Source of the DNA: Planctomycetota bacterium
GTDB taxonomy: Bacteria > Planctomycetota > MHYJ01 > JACQXL01
Assembly: GCA_016235865.1 (NCBI GenBank)
Contig: JACRIK010000030.1
Coordinates: forward strand, 62,001-126,000
Length of the DNA: 64,000 nucleotides
Direction of reading: 5' to 3'
Position numbers and translations under genes: made by a program
Shown: positions 50,511 to 56,608 of the stretch, in pieces
Layout: each line of letters opens with the position of its first letter
Position numbering within the stretch: the stretch's first letter is position 1
The notes under the pieces: model-generated
Databases searched by the model: none
What the model was told of the DNA's origin: nothing
What the model saw: only the letters and a program-made list of their open reading frames with translations

Positions 50511-50646
50511 ACTGGCTGTTAGACCTCTGGTCGTTGATCTGCGCGCCCCGACCCCGAAAGCATTCGGGGCGGGGTGCTCGGAGTCATGCTTCGCTTAGTC
50601 CCAGCCAGTTATCCCGCCCCGATGCAACATCGGGGCGGGTTTTTTA
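50511..50646 (+). repeat. Structured hairpin element (family H), copy 4, interrupted; ends in a terminator
   Basis: ACTGGCTGT-TA-[GAC ... GTC]-GTT then about 70 bp of unrelated hairpin-rich sequence, then AGCCAGT-TA and CCCGCCCCGATG-caa-CATCGGGGCGGG with TTTTTT. The intact outer and inner stems show an H element split by an insertion. The final hairpin plus T-run should terminate SRP RNA transcription on the plus strand. Confidence 0.75.
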
Positions 50647-50654
50647 TTTGATGT

Positions 50655-51107
50655 TTATCTTCTGCCTTGTGGCGCGCGCATAGTCGGAATCAGTTTCTCC
50701 GGCTTGCGGTTCATTGCCTCGAGCATCACCTTTTTGGCCTGTTCTATGTAAGGTACCTGGAATATGGCGATGGCCTTGCCGGCCGGGCCTCCGGCGGTGC
50801 AGTAGGCGGATTCAATATTGATATGCGAGCGGCTTAACTTTTCGGCCAGCGCTGCAAAGGCGCCGGGACGGTTCGGGATGTCCACGGAAATTACATTGGC
50901 CTCTGTAACCGGAGAATCGAACTTTGACAGAAGAGTCCGGGCGACATCGGGTTTATCCACGACCATCTTCATTACATCGGATCCTTTTGAATCGGTGATG
51001 ATTAAAGCCTTGATATTGACCTTTTCATCTGCCAGGGCCCGGGCGATATTGGCCAGCACGGCCGGTTTGTTCACGCCGGATACGCTGAACTGCTTTTCTA
51101 TCTGCAT
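50655..51107 (-). CDS. Tandem ACT domain protein
   Basis: A 150-residue protein made of two ACT domains: residues 1-70 (QFSVSGVNKPAVLANIARAL ... VNIKALIITDSKGSDVMKMV) and 72-140 (VISVDIPNRPGAFAALAEKL ... INIESAYCTAGGPAGKAIAI). ACT domains bind amino acids or similar ligands and regulate enzymes; free-standing tandem forms are probably sensors. It follows the candidate RiPP genes on the same strand with a 27-bp gap and its own Shine-Dalgarno (AGGAG), so it could be part of that transcript. Confidence 0.88.
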   Translation of the reverse strand: MQIEKQFSVSGVNKPAVLANIARALADEKVNIKALIITDSKGSDVMKMVVDKPDVARTLLSKFDSPVTEANVISVDIPNRPGAFAALAEKLSRSHINIESAYCTAGGPAGKAIAIFQVPYIEQAKKVMLEAMNRKPEKLIPTMRAPQGRR

Positions 51108-51134
51108 CTTTTACTCCTTTACTGTTGCTAGGGG

Positions 51135-52196
51135 TTAATCAGTCTTAATACTATAGATATTATTGGGGCGGCTGTCAAGATTTTTATCAAGCGTCGCTCT
51201 TTTTATTGCCCGAGTATTGCGGCAGGTTTCATTGGAAATGCCATAAATATTATTGGTTTCCAGGTAATTCATCCCCGGGCATTGGCGGCAATAATTAATC
51301 TCAGCGCAATCGGCGCAGGCCGCTTGGCTCGGGCTGTAAAAGTCGCGTATTTCCCCGAGCCACTTTGAATTACTCCAGATATCGGAAAAGGCATTCTTCA
51401 TAATATTACCGGCCGGTACCGGCAGTTGGATACAGGGATAAACATCGCCATACGAATTTATGGCGCAGTATGAACGGCCTGAGGAGCAGGAGTTGCCGGG
51501 TTGGCCACCGGCGGCTGTTGGCATCATATCCCGGTAGATTACTTCTAATTCCTCGTCTGATAAAGATAGTTTGGTCGGGGTTTTATCCCGGTCGTCTCGC
51601 GGGGTAATAATCGGGTCTAAGTCATAGGGAATATCCAATTGCTCGGCCAGGCGAAGCATGTTTTTATATTCCCGGAAATTGCTTTTCATGATTATATATT
51701 TAAATCGCATGCTTAGGTTGTTTTGCTTTAACCTTAATACGGTATCTATGGTTTTGTTATGCGAACCTTTATGTCGGGTGATGCTGTCGTGGGTCTCCGG
51801 CTTTGCGCCATAGATGCTTAAATGAACATCAATAATATTAAGTTGCTTCAGCTGGCGGGTTAATGATTCGGACATGAGAGTACCGTTGGTGAAAATGCTG
51901 ATAGCCATATTGAGCGAATGTGCTTTGCGGCATATTTCCAGGAAATTCGGGTGCAGGAGCGGTTCACCGCCGCTGATGGTCAGGAAAAGACAACCCATTT
52001 GGCGTAACTCGTCCAATAAGCTGAGAATTCTTCGGAGCGGCATTTCTTCCCGCTCGGTATTTTCTATGCGGTAGCAATGCCGGCACTCAAGATTGCAGCG
52101 GCGGGTCGGTTCCAATAAAACTGTGAGCGGAATCAATAACCGGTCAGCCCGGCCGGAGATTTCTTCCATTATGGAATTTGGGTTGTTTTTATTCAT
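51135..52196 (-). CDS. Radical SAM/SPASM peptide maturase (candidate RiPP operon)
   Basis: A 353-residue protein. Radical SAM cysteines C34, C38 and C41 lie in TRRCNLECRHCYRI, and CLFLTISGGEPLLHPNF follows. The C-terminal SPASM region has CSSGRSYCAINSYGDVYPCI and CADCAEINYCRQCPGMNYLE, enough cysteines for auxiliary clusters. SPASM enzymes make Cys-thioether, C-C or epimer modifications on ribosomal peptides. The gene overlaps the PqqD-like gene by 8 bp and belongs to a compact set with a peptidase, a kinase-like ATPase and a 46-residue candidate precursor. The chemistry cannot be predicted from sequence. Confidence 0.9.
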   Translation of the reverse strand: MNKNNPNSIMEEISGRADRLLIPLTVLLEPTRRCNLECRHCYRIENTEREEMPLRRILSLLDELRQMGCLFLTISGGEPLLHPNFLEICRKAHSLNMAISIFTNGTLMSESLTRQLKQLNIIDVHLSIYGAKPETHDSITRHKGSHNKTIDTVLRLKQNNLSMRFKYIIMKSNFREYKNMLRLAEQLDIPYDLDPIITPRDDRDKTPTKLSLSDEELEVIYRDMMPTAAGGQPGNSCSSGRSYCAINSYGDVYPCIQLPVPAGNIMKNAFSDIWSNSKWLGEIRDFYSPSQAACADCAEINYCRQCPGMNYLETNNIYGISNETCRNTRAIKRATLDKNLDSRPNNIYSIKTD

Positions 52197-52467
52197 TGGT
52201 TACTTTTATCAACTTAAGTTCTGACATCTTGTCCAGTAATTGGATTACGTCCTCGCTTGCAGCGGAGGGATCCACGTTATATTCATCCGTAATGGTTGTG
52301 ATTATATCTCTTATTGCCTGTCTTTGGCTCAGGAGTTCCCAGACCCGCGAACCGACATCGTTCAACTGATGCATCAACCTGTTTTTGGGATCGACGATGA
52401 TGGTGTCGTCTTCAATCTTCTGGAATGGATAATTGATTCTTTCCGCCGAGTCGTCTAATCGTATCAT
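52189..52467 (-). CDS. PqqD-like peptide recognition protein
   Basis: The ATG at 52465-52467 follows a GGAGG site and gives a 92-residue protein; an earlier start would overlap the upstream gene by 70 bp. The sequence DTIIVDPKNRLMHQLNDVGS then RVWELLSQRQAIRDIITTIT matches PqqD-type RiPP recognition elements, which bind leader peptides and present them to radical SAM maturases. The C-terminal QLLDKMSELKLI helix is usual. It lies directly upstream of the maturase gene. Confidence 0.9.
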   Translation of the reverse strand: MIRLDDSAERINYPFQKIEDDTIIVDPKNRLMHQLNDVGSRVWELLSQRQAIRDIITTITDEYNVDPSAASEDVIQLLDKMSELKLIKVTNE

Positions 52468-52469
52468 AA

Positions 52470-52847
52470 TTAATGCCTCCTGATGATCTGCCAGGGTATC
52501 AGACAGAGCGATATAAGCAATCTGACAATATTGTCGCACTGTTTTTCCGTGGCAATGATTTTATTATTTCTGGTAATATTGATAACCTTTCCGATGAAAT
52601 CGCAATCTTTGTCGATGGTAAATAATCCGAAAGATGATATCGAGTCGCCTTTGACAATAAGTTTAGTATGATTTTTCCAGACCAATCGATGGATGCAAAG
52701 ATTATTGCTGGTATTAACGGCCACGATATTACCGATTCTCGAGTCGTTCAGGGAACAACGTCTGATAGCCACGCAATCGTCCTTGATGATAGAAGGGCGC
52801 ATGCTAGTGCCCGTGACTTTTATTAATGTATAATTATTATCTGACAT
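52470..52847 (-). CDS. S24/S26 family (signal-peptidase-like) protease
   Basis: A 125-residue protein with a minimal S24/S26 fold. The nucleophile Ser15 is in VTGTSMRPSI and the general-base lysine K66 in TKLIVKGDSI; the order and spacing fit signal peptidase I and LexA-like enzymes. A hydrophobic C-terminal end (VRLLISLCLIPWQI) could anchor it. In RiPP operons such proteins are taken to cut leader peptides. Its start overlaps the end of the HPr-kinase-like gene by 11 bp. Confidence 0.85.
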   Translation of the reverse strand: MSDNNYTLIKVTGTSMRPSIIKDDCVAIRRCSLNDSRIGNIVAVNTSNNLCIHRLVWKNHTKLIVKGDSISSFGLFTIDKDCDFIGKVINITRNNKIIATEKQCDNIVRLLISLCLIPWQIIRRH

Positions 52848-53667
52848 TGTGAGAAATAATTCTTATGATTGTTTTATAATGGGTATTCTTGGCCATATTT
52901 ATTTGGTAAGTTGGCTTGCAGAGCAAATACCTTGCGGCCGAGTTAAGTATCTGCTGAGCAGTTATATCAGAGCGAGAACCTATGCCAAAGAATAAAACGA
53001 GTTTGAGTAGTTTCTTCATGGCTGATGACGGCGACAGGGGGATTAATTTGGGACGGGTATTTTTGTTCAGGAAATAAATACCCTTCAGGGCGCAGGATAT
53101 GGGTTGGCCGCCTCTCTGGAATTCACCCCAGAACGGCGTGCCCATCAGGATTGGGTTCCGGCCTGAGAAACGCAAGCCCACCAGTTCATCACTGAGCACA
53201 TTGTGATAGGGCGCCTTTTTGGCCAGAGTGGTTTTACCAGTGCCGCTTCTGCCGGCAAAAAGATAACCGCTGTTTTCATGATTTATGCCGCAGGCGTGTA
53301 TCAGGAACCCGTTATCTTTTATCAGGAAGTGGGAATAGAGCAACCGCAAAAGGGTGTCAAGCTGGTAGATATTTTCTTCCATGACGCCGTTGCCTTCCCA
53401 CAACCCATTTTTGCGGGAGATAGCGCAGGTAAAACCGCCGCCTTTGATGCGCAAAGTTTTATTCGTCAAATCGATAGATGGTCTGGTATCTGGAATCGGG
53501 AGGTGATTACTTATAGTTTTTATGTAAAGATTAATGTCAGGTCTCCGGTTATTTGTCGGGTGCAAGAAGTTTCGATATCGTTTTTTGACGGCAATATGGA
53601 ACCCGTTTCCGCTGACGAGATTAACCTTAGTGGTGATACCGCAGATAGCCAGGCAGATAGAAGCCAT
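52837..53667 (-). CDS. HPr-kinase-like ATPase of the RiPP operon
   Basis: A 276-residue protein. Residues 136-148 (LFAGRSGTGKTTL) form a P-loop of the HPr kinase/phosphorylase type, with an aromatic beta strand before it (FLIHACGINHENSGY) and a D-E-(L/I)-V segment (NVLSDELVGLR) after it. The N-terminal 110 residues form an unnamed domain. Homologues next to PqqD-like genes are typical of several RiPP operons and may phosphorylate the peptide or act in maturation or export. The gene starts 20 bp after the precursor candidate. Confidence 0.82.
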   Translation of the reverse strand: MASICLAICGITTKVNLVSGNGFHIAVKKRYRNFLHPTNNRRPDINLYIKTISNHLPIPDTRPSIDLTNKTLRIKGGGFTCAISRKNGLWEGNGVMEENIYQLDTLLRLLYSHFLIKDNGFLIHACGINHENSGYLFAGRSGTGKTTLAKKAPYHNVLSDELVGLRFSGRNPILMGTPFWGEFQRGGQPISCALKGIYFLNKNTRPKLIPLSPSSAMKKLLKLVLFFGIGSRSDITAQQILNSAARYLLCKPTYQINMAKNTHYKTIIRIISHNVR

Positions 53668-53687
53668 AATATGGTTACAGTGTTTCG

Positions 53688-53828
53688 CTATGAGGTTTTA
53701 AGTCTTCTGAGGCATCCGGGGGTTTGAGGTTTTGCCTTGCCGCAGGCCAGGGCATTTGCCTCAAATATCTTTTCGGTTCTGATGGCGGGCTTCGTATATT
53801 TCTTTTTCTGGTCCGGTTTCTTATTCAT
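53688..53828 (-). CDS. Candidate RiPP precursor peptide (46 aa)
   Basis: The ATG at 53826-53828 has AGGGGG 5 nt upstream and gives 46 residues; an ATG 24 codons earlier lacks this. The peptide is basic: MNKKPDQKKKYTKPAIRTEK (1-20), IFEANALACGKAKPQTPGCL (21-40), RRLKTS. The K-K-Y-x-K-P-x-I-x-T-E-K-I-F-E-x-x-A-L-A-C-G-K pattern is the kind seen in small precursors encoded next to PqqD/SPASM genes. Cys29 and Cys39 in the probable core are candidate modification sites. It is the first gene of a five-gene unit whose later genes overlap or nearly touch. Confidence 0.75.
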   Translation of the reverse strand: MNKKPDQKKKYTKPAIRTEKIFEANALACGKAKPQTPGCLRRLKTS

Positions 53829-53905
53829 TATAAACCCCCTTATTATCAGGCGAGGTGGTGGGCGGTATGGCGCCTTAGGCGCCATGACCTTTTGCACCAT
53901 TTTTA

Positions 53906-53982
53906 TGGTGGGCGGTACAGGATTCGAACCTGTGACCTTCTGCGTGTCGAGCAGACGCTCTAGCCAACTGAGCTAACCGCCC
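53906..53982 (-). tRNA. tRNA-Val (anticodon GAC) with unusual C33
   Basis: Acceptor GGGCGGT/ACCGCCC, D-arm GCTC/GAGC, anticodon arm TCTGC-TCGACAC-GCAGA, variable AGGTC, T-arm ACAGG-TTCGAAT-CCTGT, discriminator A, encoded CCA. The seven-base loop places GAC at 34-36 but a C where U33 is nearly invariant. A Ser (CGA) reading would need a shifted loop and a long variable arm, which is absent. Confidence 0.85.
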
Positions 53983-53985
53983 ATT

Positions 53986-54042
53986 AGAGTCCGTTACGAA
54001 CGAGGTAAGTTACGGACTCTTATACCCCGATGAATATCGGGG
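53986..54042. repeat. Structured hairpin element (family H), copy 5
   Basis: AGAGTCCGT-TA ... GTT-ACGGACTCT-TATA-[CCCCGAT GAAT ATCGGGG], between tRNA-Ala and tRNA-Val. The stems differ in sequence from copies 1-4 but pair fully. On the tRNA-coding strand the GC hairpin comes first and the outer stem ends 3 nt before tRNA-Val. Confidence 0.75.
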
Positions 54043-54067
54043 CCGATTTACCGTTAAATTTACTCAA

Positions 54068-54140
54068 TGGAGGTGAGGGGAGTTGAACCCCTGACCTGCT
54101 GATTGCGAACCAGCCGCTCTCCCAACTGAGCTACACCCCC
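54068..54140 (-). tRNA. tRNA-Ala (anticodon CGC)
   Basis: Acceptor GGGGGTG/CACCTCC including the G3-U70 wobble pair that defines tRNA-Ala, D-arm GCTC/GAGC, anticodon arm GCTGG-TTCGCAA-TCAGC with anticodon CGC, variable AGGTC, T-arm AGGGG-TTCAACT-CCCCT, discriminator A; CCA is not encoded. Bases 8-10 (TAG) also serve as the stop codon of the upstream GIY-YIG gene, which runs into this tRNA. Confidence 0.93.
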
Positions 54141-54415
54141 GGTACTTTTATTTTTATACTTTGCTCAGCAATAATTTGCTCTATAACTTTAGCACTTTTA
54201 AGACGCTTTAGTTTGTATTCTACCTTTCGCGCCTTTGTTAATGTATCATATTTCTGAGCAAACATCAGAGCCAAAGGTCTAATGTTACGAGTATACTTTA
54301 CCTCGCCAGAGTTATGTTCTACCAATCTGTGGTCTAAGTTTTTTGCGCTTCCAATACAATAAGTTCCGTTGCGCTCACTCTTCAGGATGTATACATAACC
54401 ACTGAGAGTTTCCAT
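54131..54415 (-). CDS. GIY-YIG endonuclease-like protein lodged between tRNA-Ala copies
   Basis: The preferred ATG (54413-54415) begins METLSGYVYILKSERNGTYC, then IGSAKNLDHRLVEHNSGEVK and RPLALMFAQKYDTLTKARKV, the single-domain UPF0213-type GIY-YIG nuclease, 94 residues. The usual Y-Y-I-G is Y-C-I-G here. The gene is packed against tRNA sequence on both sides. The start follows a T-arm-like AGGGGTT that can act as Shine-Dalgarno, and the last codons (CCG GGG GTG TAG) overlap the 5' end of the intact tRNA-Ala, whose T8-A9-G10 is the stop codon. This suggests insertion of a nuclease cassette at the tRNA gene with partial target duplication. Confidence 0.85.
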   Translation of the reverse strand: METLSGYVYILKSERNGTYCIGSAKNLDHRLVEHNSGEVKYTRNIRPLALMFAQKYDTLTKARKVEYKLKRLKSAKVIEQIIAEQSIKIKVPGV

Positions 54416-54473
54416 TAACCCCTGACTTCCCCGATGTGACATCGGGACGCTCTCCCAACTGAGCTACACCCCC
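54416..54473 (-). pseudogene. Partial duplicate of tRNA-Ala with replaced anticodon arm
   Basis: The first 26 nt from 54473 are identical to the 5' part of tRNA-Ala (acceptor strand and D-arm, through GAGAGCG). The anticodon arm is replaced by CCCGATG-tca-CATCGGG, a palindrome like others in this window, and AGTCAGGGGTT follows, close to the T-arm AGGTCAGGGGTT. Then the endonuclease gene starts. It cannot be a working tRNA. Confidence 0.85.
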
Positions 54474-54568
54474 GTTCATTAATTTCGCTATCGAGGTGTT
54501 ATCCTATTTTAGGATAACTGGTCCATTATAATCACTTGCAAATTAGATACAAGTTTTACGAAACTAAA

Positions 54569-55360
54569 TCAAATCAAGCGCAGCATTTCCACGGTCTCGC
54601 CGCGCCACCAGCGGGTATTACCATCCGATTCCAATAATGCAAAGCCCTTACATGGGTCTAAGTCCACTATCTTGCCTTCCAGTAACTTATCTTTTATCTT
54701 AACCGAGACTTTTTTATTCATGACGCAGGAAAAACTGCGCCAGGCATCCTGAATGGGTTTCAATTCCCGGCTGGTTATTTTGAGGTACCATTTGTCCAGC
54801 AGGCAGATTAAGTCGGACGCGATATTTTCAATTTTCAGAGCAGTTGCCTGATTTGTCTCCTCGAACAATGAGGTGGTGATATCTTTCAGGTCAGCCGGTA
54901 TTTCCGATTCCGGCATATCAATATTCATTCCAATGCCCAACACCGCGGCATTGGGTGATTTGTTGATGTATTTGCTTTCCACAATTATGCCGGCTATTTT
55001 CTTATTGTTGATGATAACATCATTGGGCCAGCGGATAGATGCGGGCAGATTAAATTTATTCCTGAGCAAATCAGCCACGGCCAGCGCGCCGATGGACATC
55101 AGCAGGAATGTTTCTTCCGGGAAATTTGATGGATAGAGCACCACTGATAACCAGATTCCTTTTTGTCCCGGTGAAAACCATTCCCGGCCGAATCTGCCCC
55201 GGCCTTTTAATTGTTCGTCAGCCAGAATAACCGTTCCTCCCTCAATTCCTTTGGACACTTCCAGCCAGGCCAGGTCATTGGTCGAGGTGACCTTCTTGTG
55301 GCACAAGACCTTTCGGCCGATGGTTTTGGTATTAAGGCTGGTGAAATAATTTTCTTCCAT
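54569..55360 (-). CDS. birA: Biotin-[acetyl-CoA-carboxylase] ligase
   Basis: A 263-residue protein with the catalytic biotin ligase domain: VTSTNDLAWLEVSKG, LADEQLKGRGRFGREWFSPG (the G-R-G-R-x-G-R biotinyl-AMP loop), IRWPNDVIINNKKIAGIIVE and AVLGIGMNIDMP, followed by the small C-terminal SH3-like domain (KIVDLDPCKGFALLESDG). The N-terminal winged helix of the E. coli repressor form is absent, so it is a group I enzyme without repressor function. It biotinylates the carboxyl carrier protein of acetyl-CoA carboxylase. Confidence 0.96.
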   Translation of the reverse strand: MEENYFTSLNTKTIGRKVLCHKKVTSTNDLAWLEVSKGIEGGTVILADEQLKGRGRFGREWFSPGQKGIWLSVVLYPSNFPEETFLLMSIGALAVADLLRNKFNLPASIRWPNDVIINNKKIAGIIVESKYINKSPNAAVLGIGMNIDMPESEIPADLKDITTSLFEETNQATALKIENIASDLICLLDKWYLKITSRELKPIQDAWRSFSCVMNKKVSVKIKDKLLEGKIVDLDPCKGFALLESDGNTRWWRGETVEMLRLI

Positions 55361-55455
55361 ATTAAATTAGCGTCCCGATGTCGTTATACTCATCGGGACA
55401 TAAGCCATTCTAATACCCTCGACTGCTGCGCGTTCTCGGATATAGGAATGGCTAA

Positions 55456-55813
55456 TGGAGGCGGGGGGAATCGAACCCCCGTCCCTAGGCCTTGTCATAG
55501 CCGTATCTACATGCGTAGACCTTCATTTGATTTTACCTGGACCCCGCCGAAGGACTGGCTTAATCCAGGCGAGCCCGAAGTATAAATGTCCGGCTTAAAC
55601 CTTCAGGCGCGTCCAAACCGTAGCCTGCTGACTGTAACCCCGACATCCCAACTCGCAGGCAAATCAGGCGCCGGGGTGGCGTCAATTAAGCAGCCAAAGC
55701 ATATGAAGGTTCAGCACCTACATTATTGTGTCAGGTTTTAACGAGGCCTCCTGACAACCTCGGCACGCAACTGCTATCACAAGCAACCTGGTCGAAACCT
55801 TTTCGCCCCCTCC
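55456..55813 (-). ncRNA. ssrA: tmRNA
   Basis: The 5' end (GGAGGGGGCGAAAAGGTTTC, then GACC) and the 3' end (GGGACGGGGGTTCGATTCCC ... GCCTCCA) form the tRNA-like domain with the T-arm GGGGG-TTCGATT-CCCCC. The resume frame encodes GAEPSYALAA then TAA, a normal tag ending in ALAA for ClpXP. Several pseudoknot-like paired regions lie after it. Length about 358 nt, one piece, not permuted. smpB is directly upstream on the same strand. Confidence 0.95.
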
Positions 55814-55857
55814 TATCCCGATGAACGCCGGGATATTCGCAAGTTTATTTAGTTTTA

Positions 55858-56322
55858 CTATCTATTCTGTTTGAATACTCTTCTTATTTCCTTTTCCGTA
55901 TCCTTTTTCCTGAGAGATTCCCGTTTGTCATATAGCTTTTTGCCCCGGGCCAGGCCCAGTTCTATTTTGGCAAACCCGTTCTTGAAGTATAATGAAAGCG
56001 GAATCAGCGTCAATCCTTTTTCCTTTATTTTACCGATCAGCCGGTTGATTTCGCCTCTTTTGAGCAATAGTTTCTTGGGCCGTTTCGGGTCGTAACCATC
56101 CATCCGGCTGTATTTATAATGGCTGATATCCATTTGGTAGATGAATAATTCCCCTCTGGACGGCCGGGCAAAGCTTTCATTGATGCTGGCCTTGCCGTCC
56201 CGGATGGATTTTACCTCGGTTCCTTTCAGAACCAGACCGGACTCGAATTTTTCCAGAATCTCGTAATTGAAATACGCTTTTTTATTCTTGAGCACAATTT
56301 TTATATTGCTATTACTGGACAT
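55858..56322 (-). CDS. smpB: SsrA-binding protein SmpB
   Basis: The ATG at 56320-56322 gives MSSNSNIKIVLKNKKAYFNY, 154 residues, as usual for SmpB; the start 8 codons upstream adds only a hydrophobic piece. Motifs: YEILEKFESGLVLKGTEVKS, ASINESFARPSRGELFIYQM, HTS-like ISHYKYSRMDGYDPKRPKKL and LALGRGKKLYDKRE-like (LARGKKLYDKRESLRKKD). It binds tmRNA and brings it to stalled ribosomes. Its gene lies 45 bp before ssrA, so both parts of trans-translation are together. Confidence 0.97.
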   Translation of the reverse strand: MSSNSNIKIVLKNKKAYFNYEILEKFESGLVLKGTEVKSIRDGKASINESFARPSRGELFIYQMDISHYKYSRMDGYDPKRPKKLLLKRGEINRLIGKIKEKGLTLIPLSLYFKNGFAKIELGLARGKKLYDKRESLRKKDTEKEIRRVFKQNR

Positions 56323-56364
56323 GCTTATAAGGTAAAATATAATCAACGGCTTGTCAAGGTAAAA

Positions 56365-56448
56365 GCGGGAGTGGCGGAACTGGCAGACGCGCTAGGTTCA
56401 GGACCTAGTGCCCGCAAGGGCTTGGGGGTTCAACTCCCCCCTTCCGCA
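56365..56448 (+). tRNA. tRNA-Leu (anticodon CAG)
   Basis: Acceptor GCGGGAG/CTTCCGC, class II tRNA with a long variable arm (TGCCCGCAAGGGCTT), anticodon arm CTAGG-TTCAGGA-CCTAG with anticodon CAG, T-arm GGGGG-TTCAACT-CCCCC, discriminator A, no encoded CCA. The long variable arm and A73 fit leucine. Confidence 0.95.
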
Positions 56449-56450
56449 TT

Positions 56451-56517
56451 AGAAACTGTTAAGCCGATGGATGGTACAGTTTCTTATCCCGCGCCTATCT
56501 TTCAGATTGGTGCGGGA
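56451..56517. repeat. Structured hairpin element (family H), copy 6
   Basis: AGAAACTGT-TA-[AGCC ... GGT]-ACAGTTTCT-TAT-[CCCGC ... GCGGGA], directly after tRNA-Leu on the plus strand. All three stems differ in sequence from the other copies yet pair. Confidence 0.75.
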
Positions 56518-56608
56518 TTAGAATTATTACACTTCTAATGTGATAAATGGATGGTCTGAATTAGATTATCAGCGCCTGGCTGCCTTTGTGTTTCTCCAAC
56601 CTGATCCT

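Noticed and set aside
53906-53982. Reading the tRNA as tRNA-Ser(CGA)
   Set aside because: The anticodon stem fixes the loop so that GAC is at 34-36, and the variable loop is short, which excludes serine.
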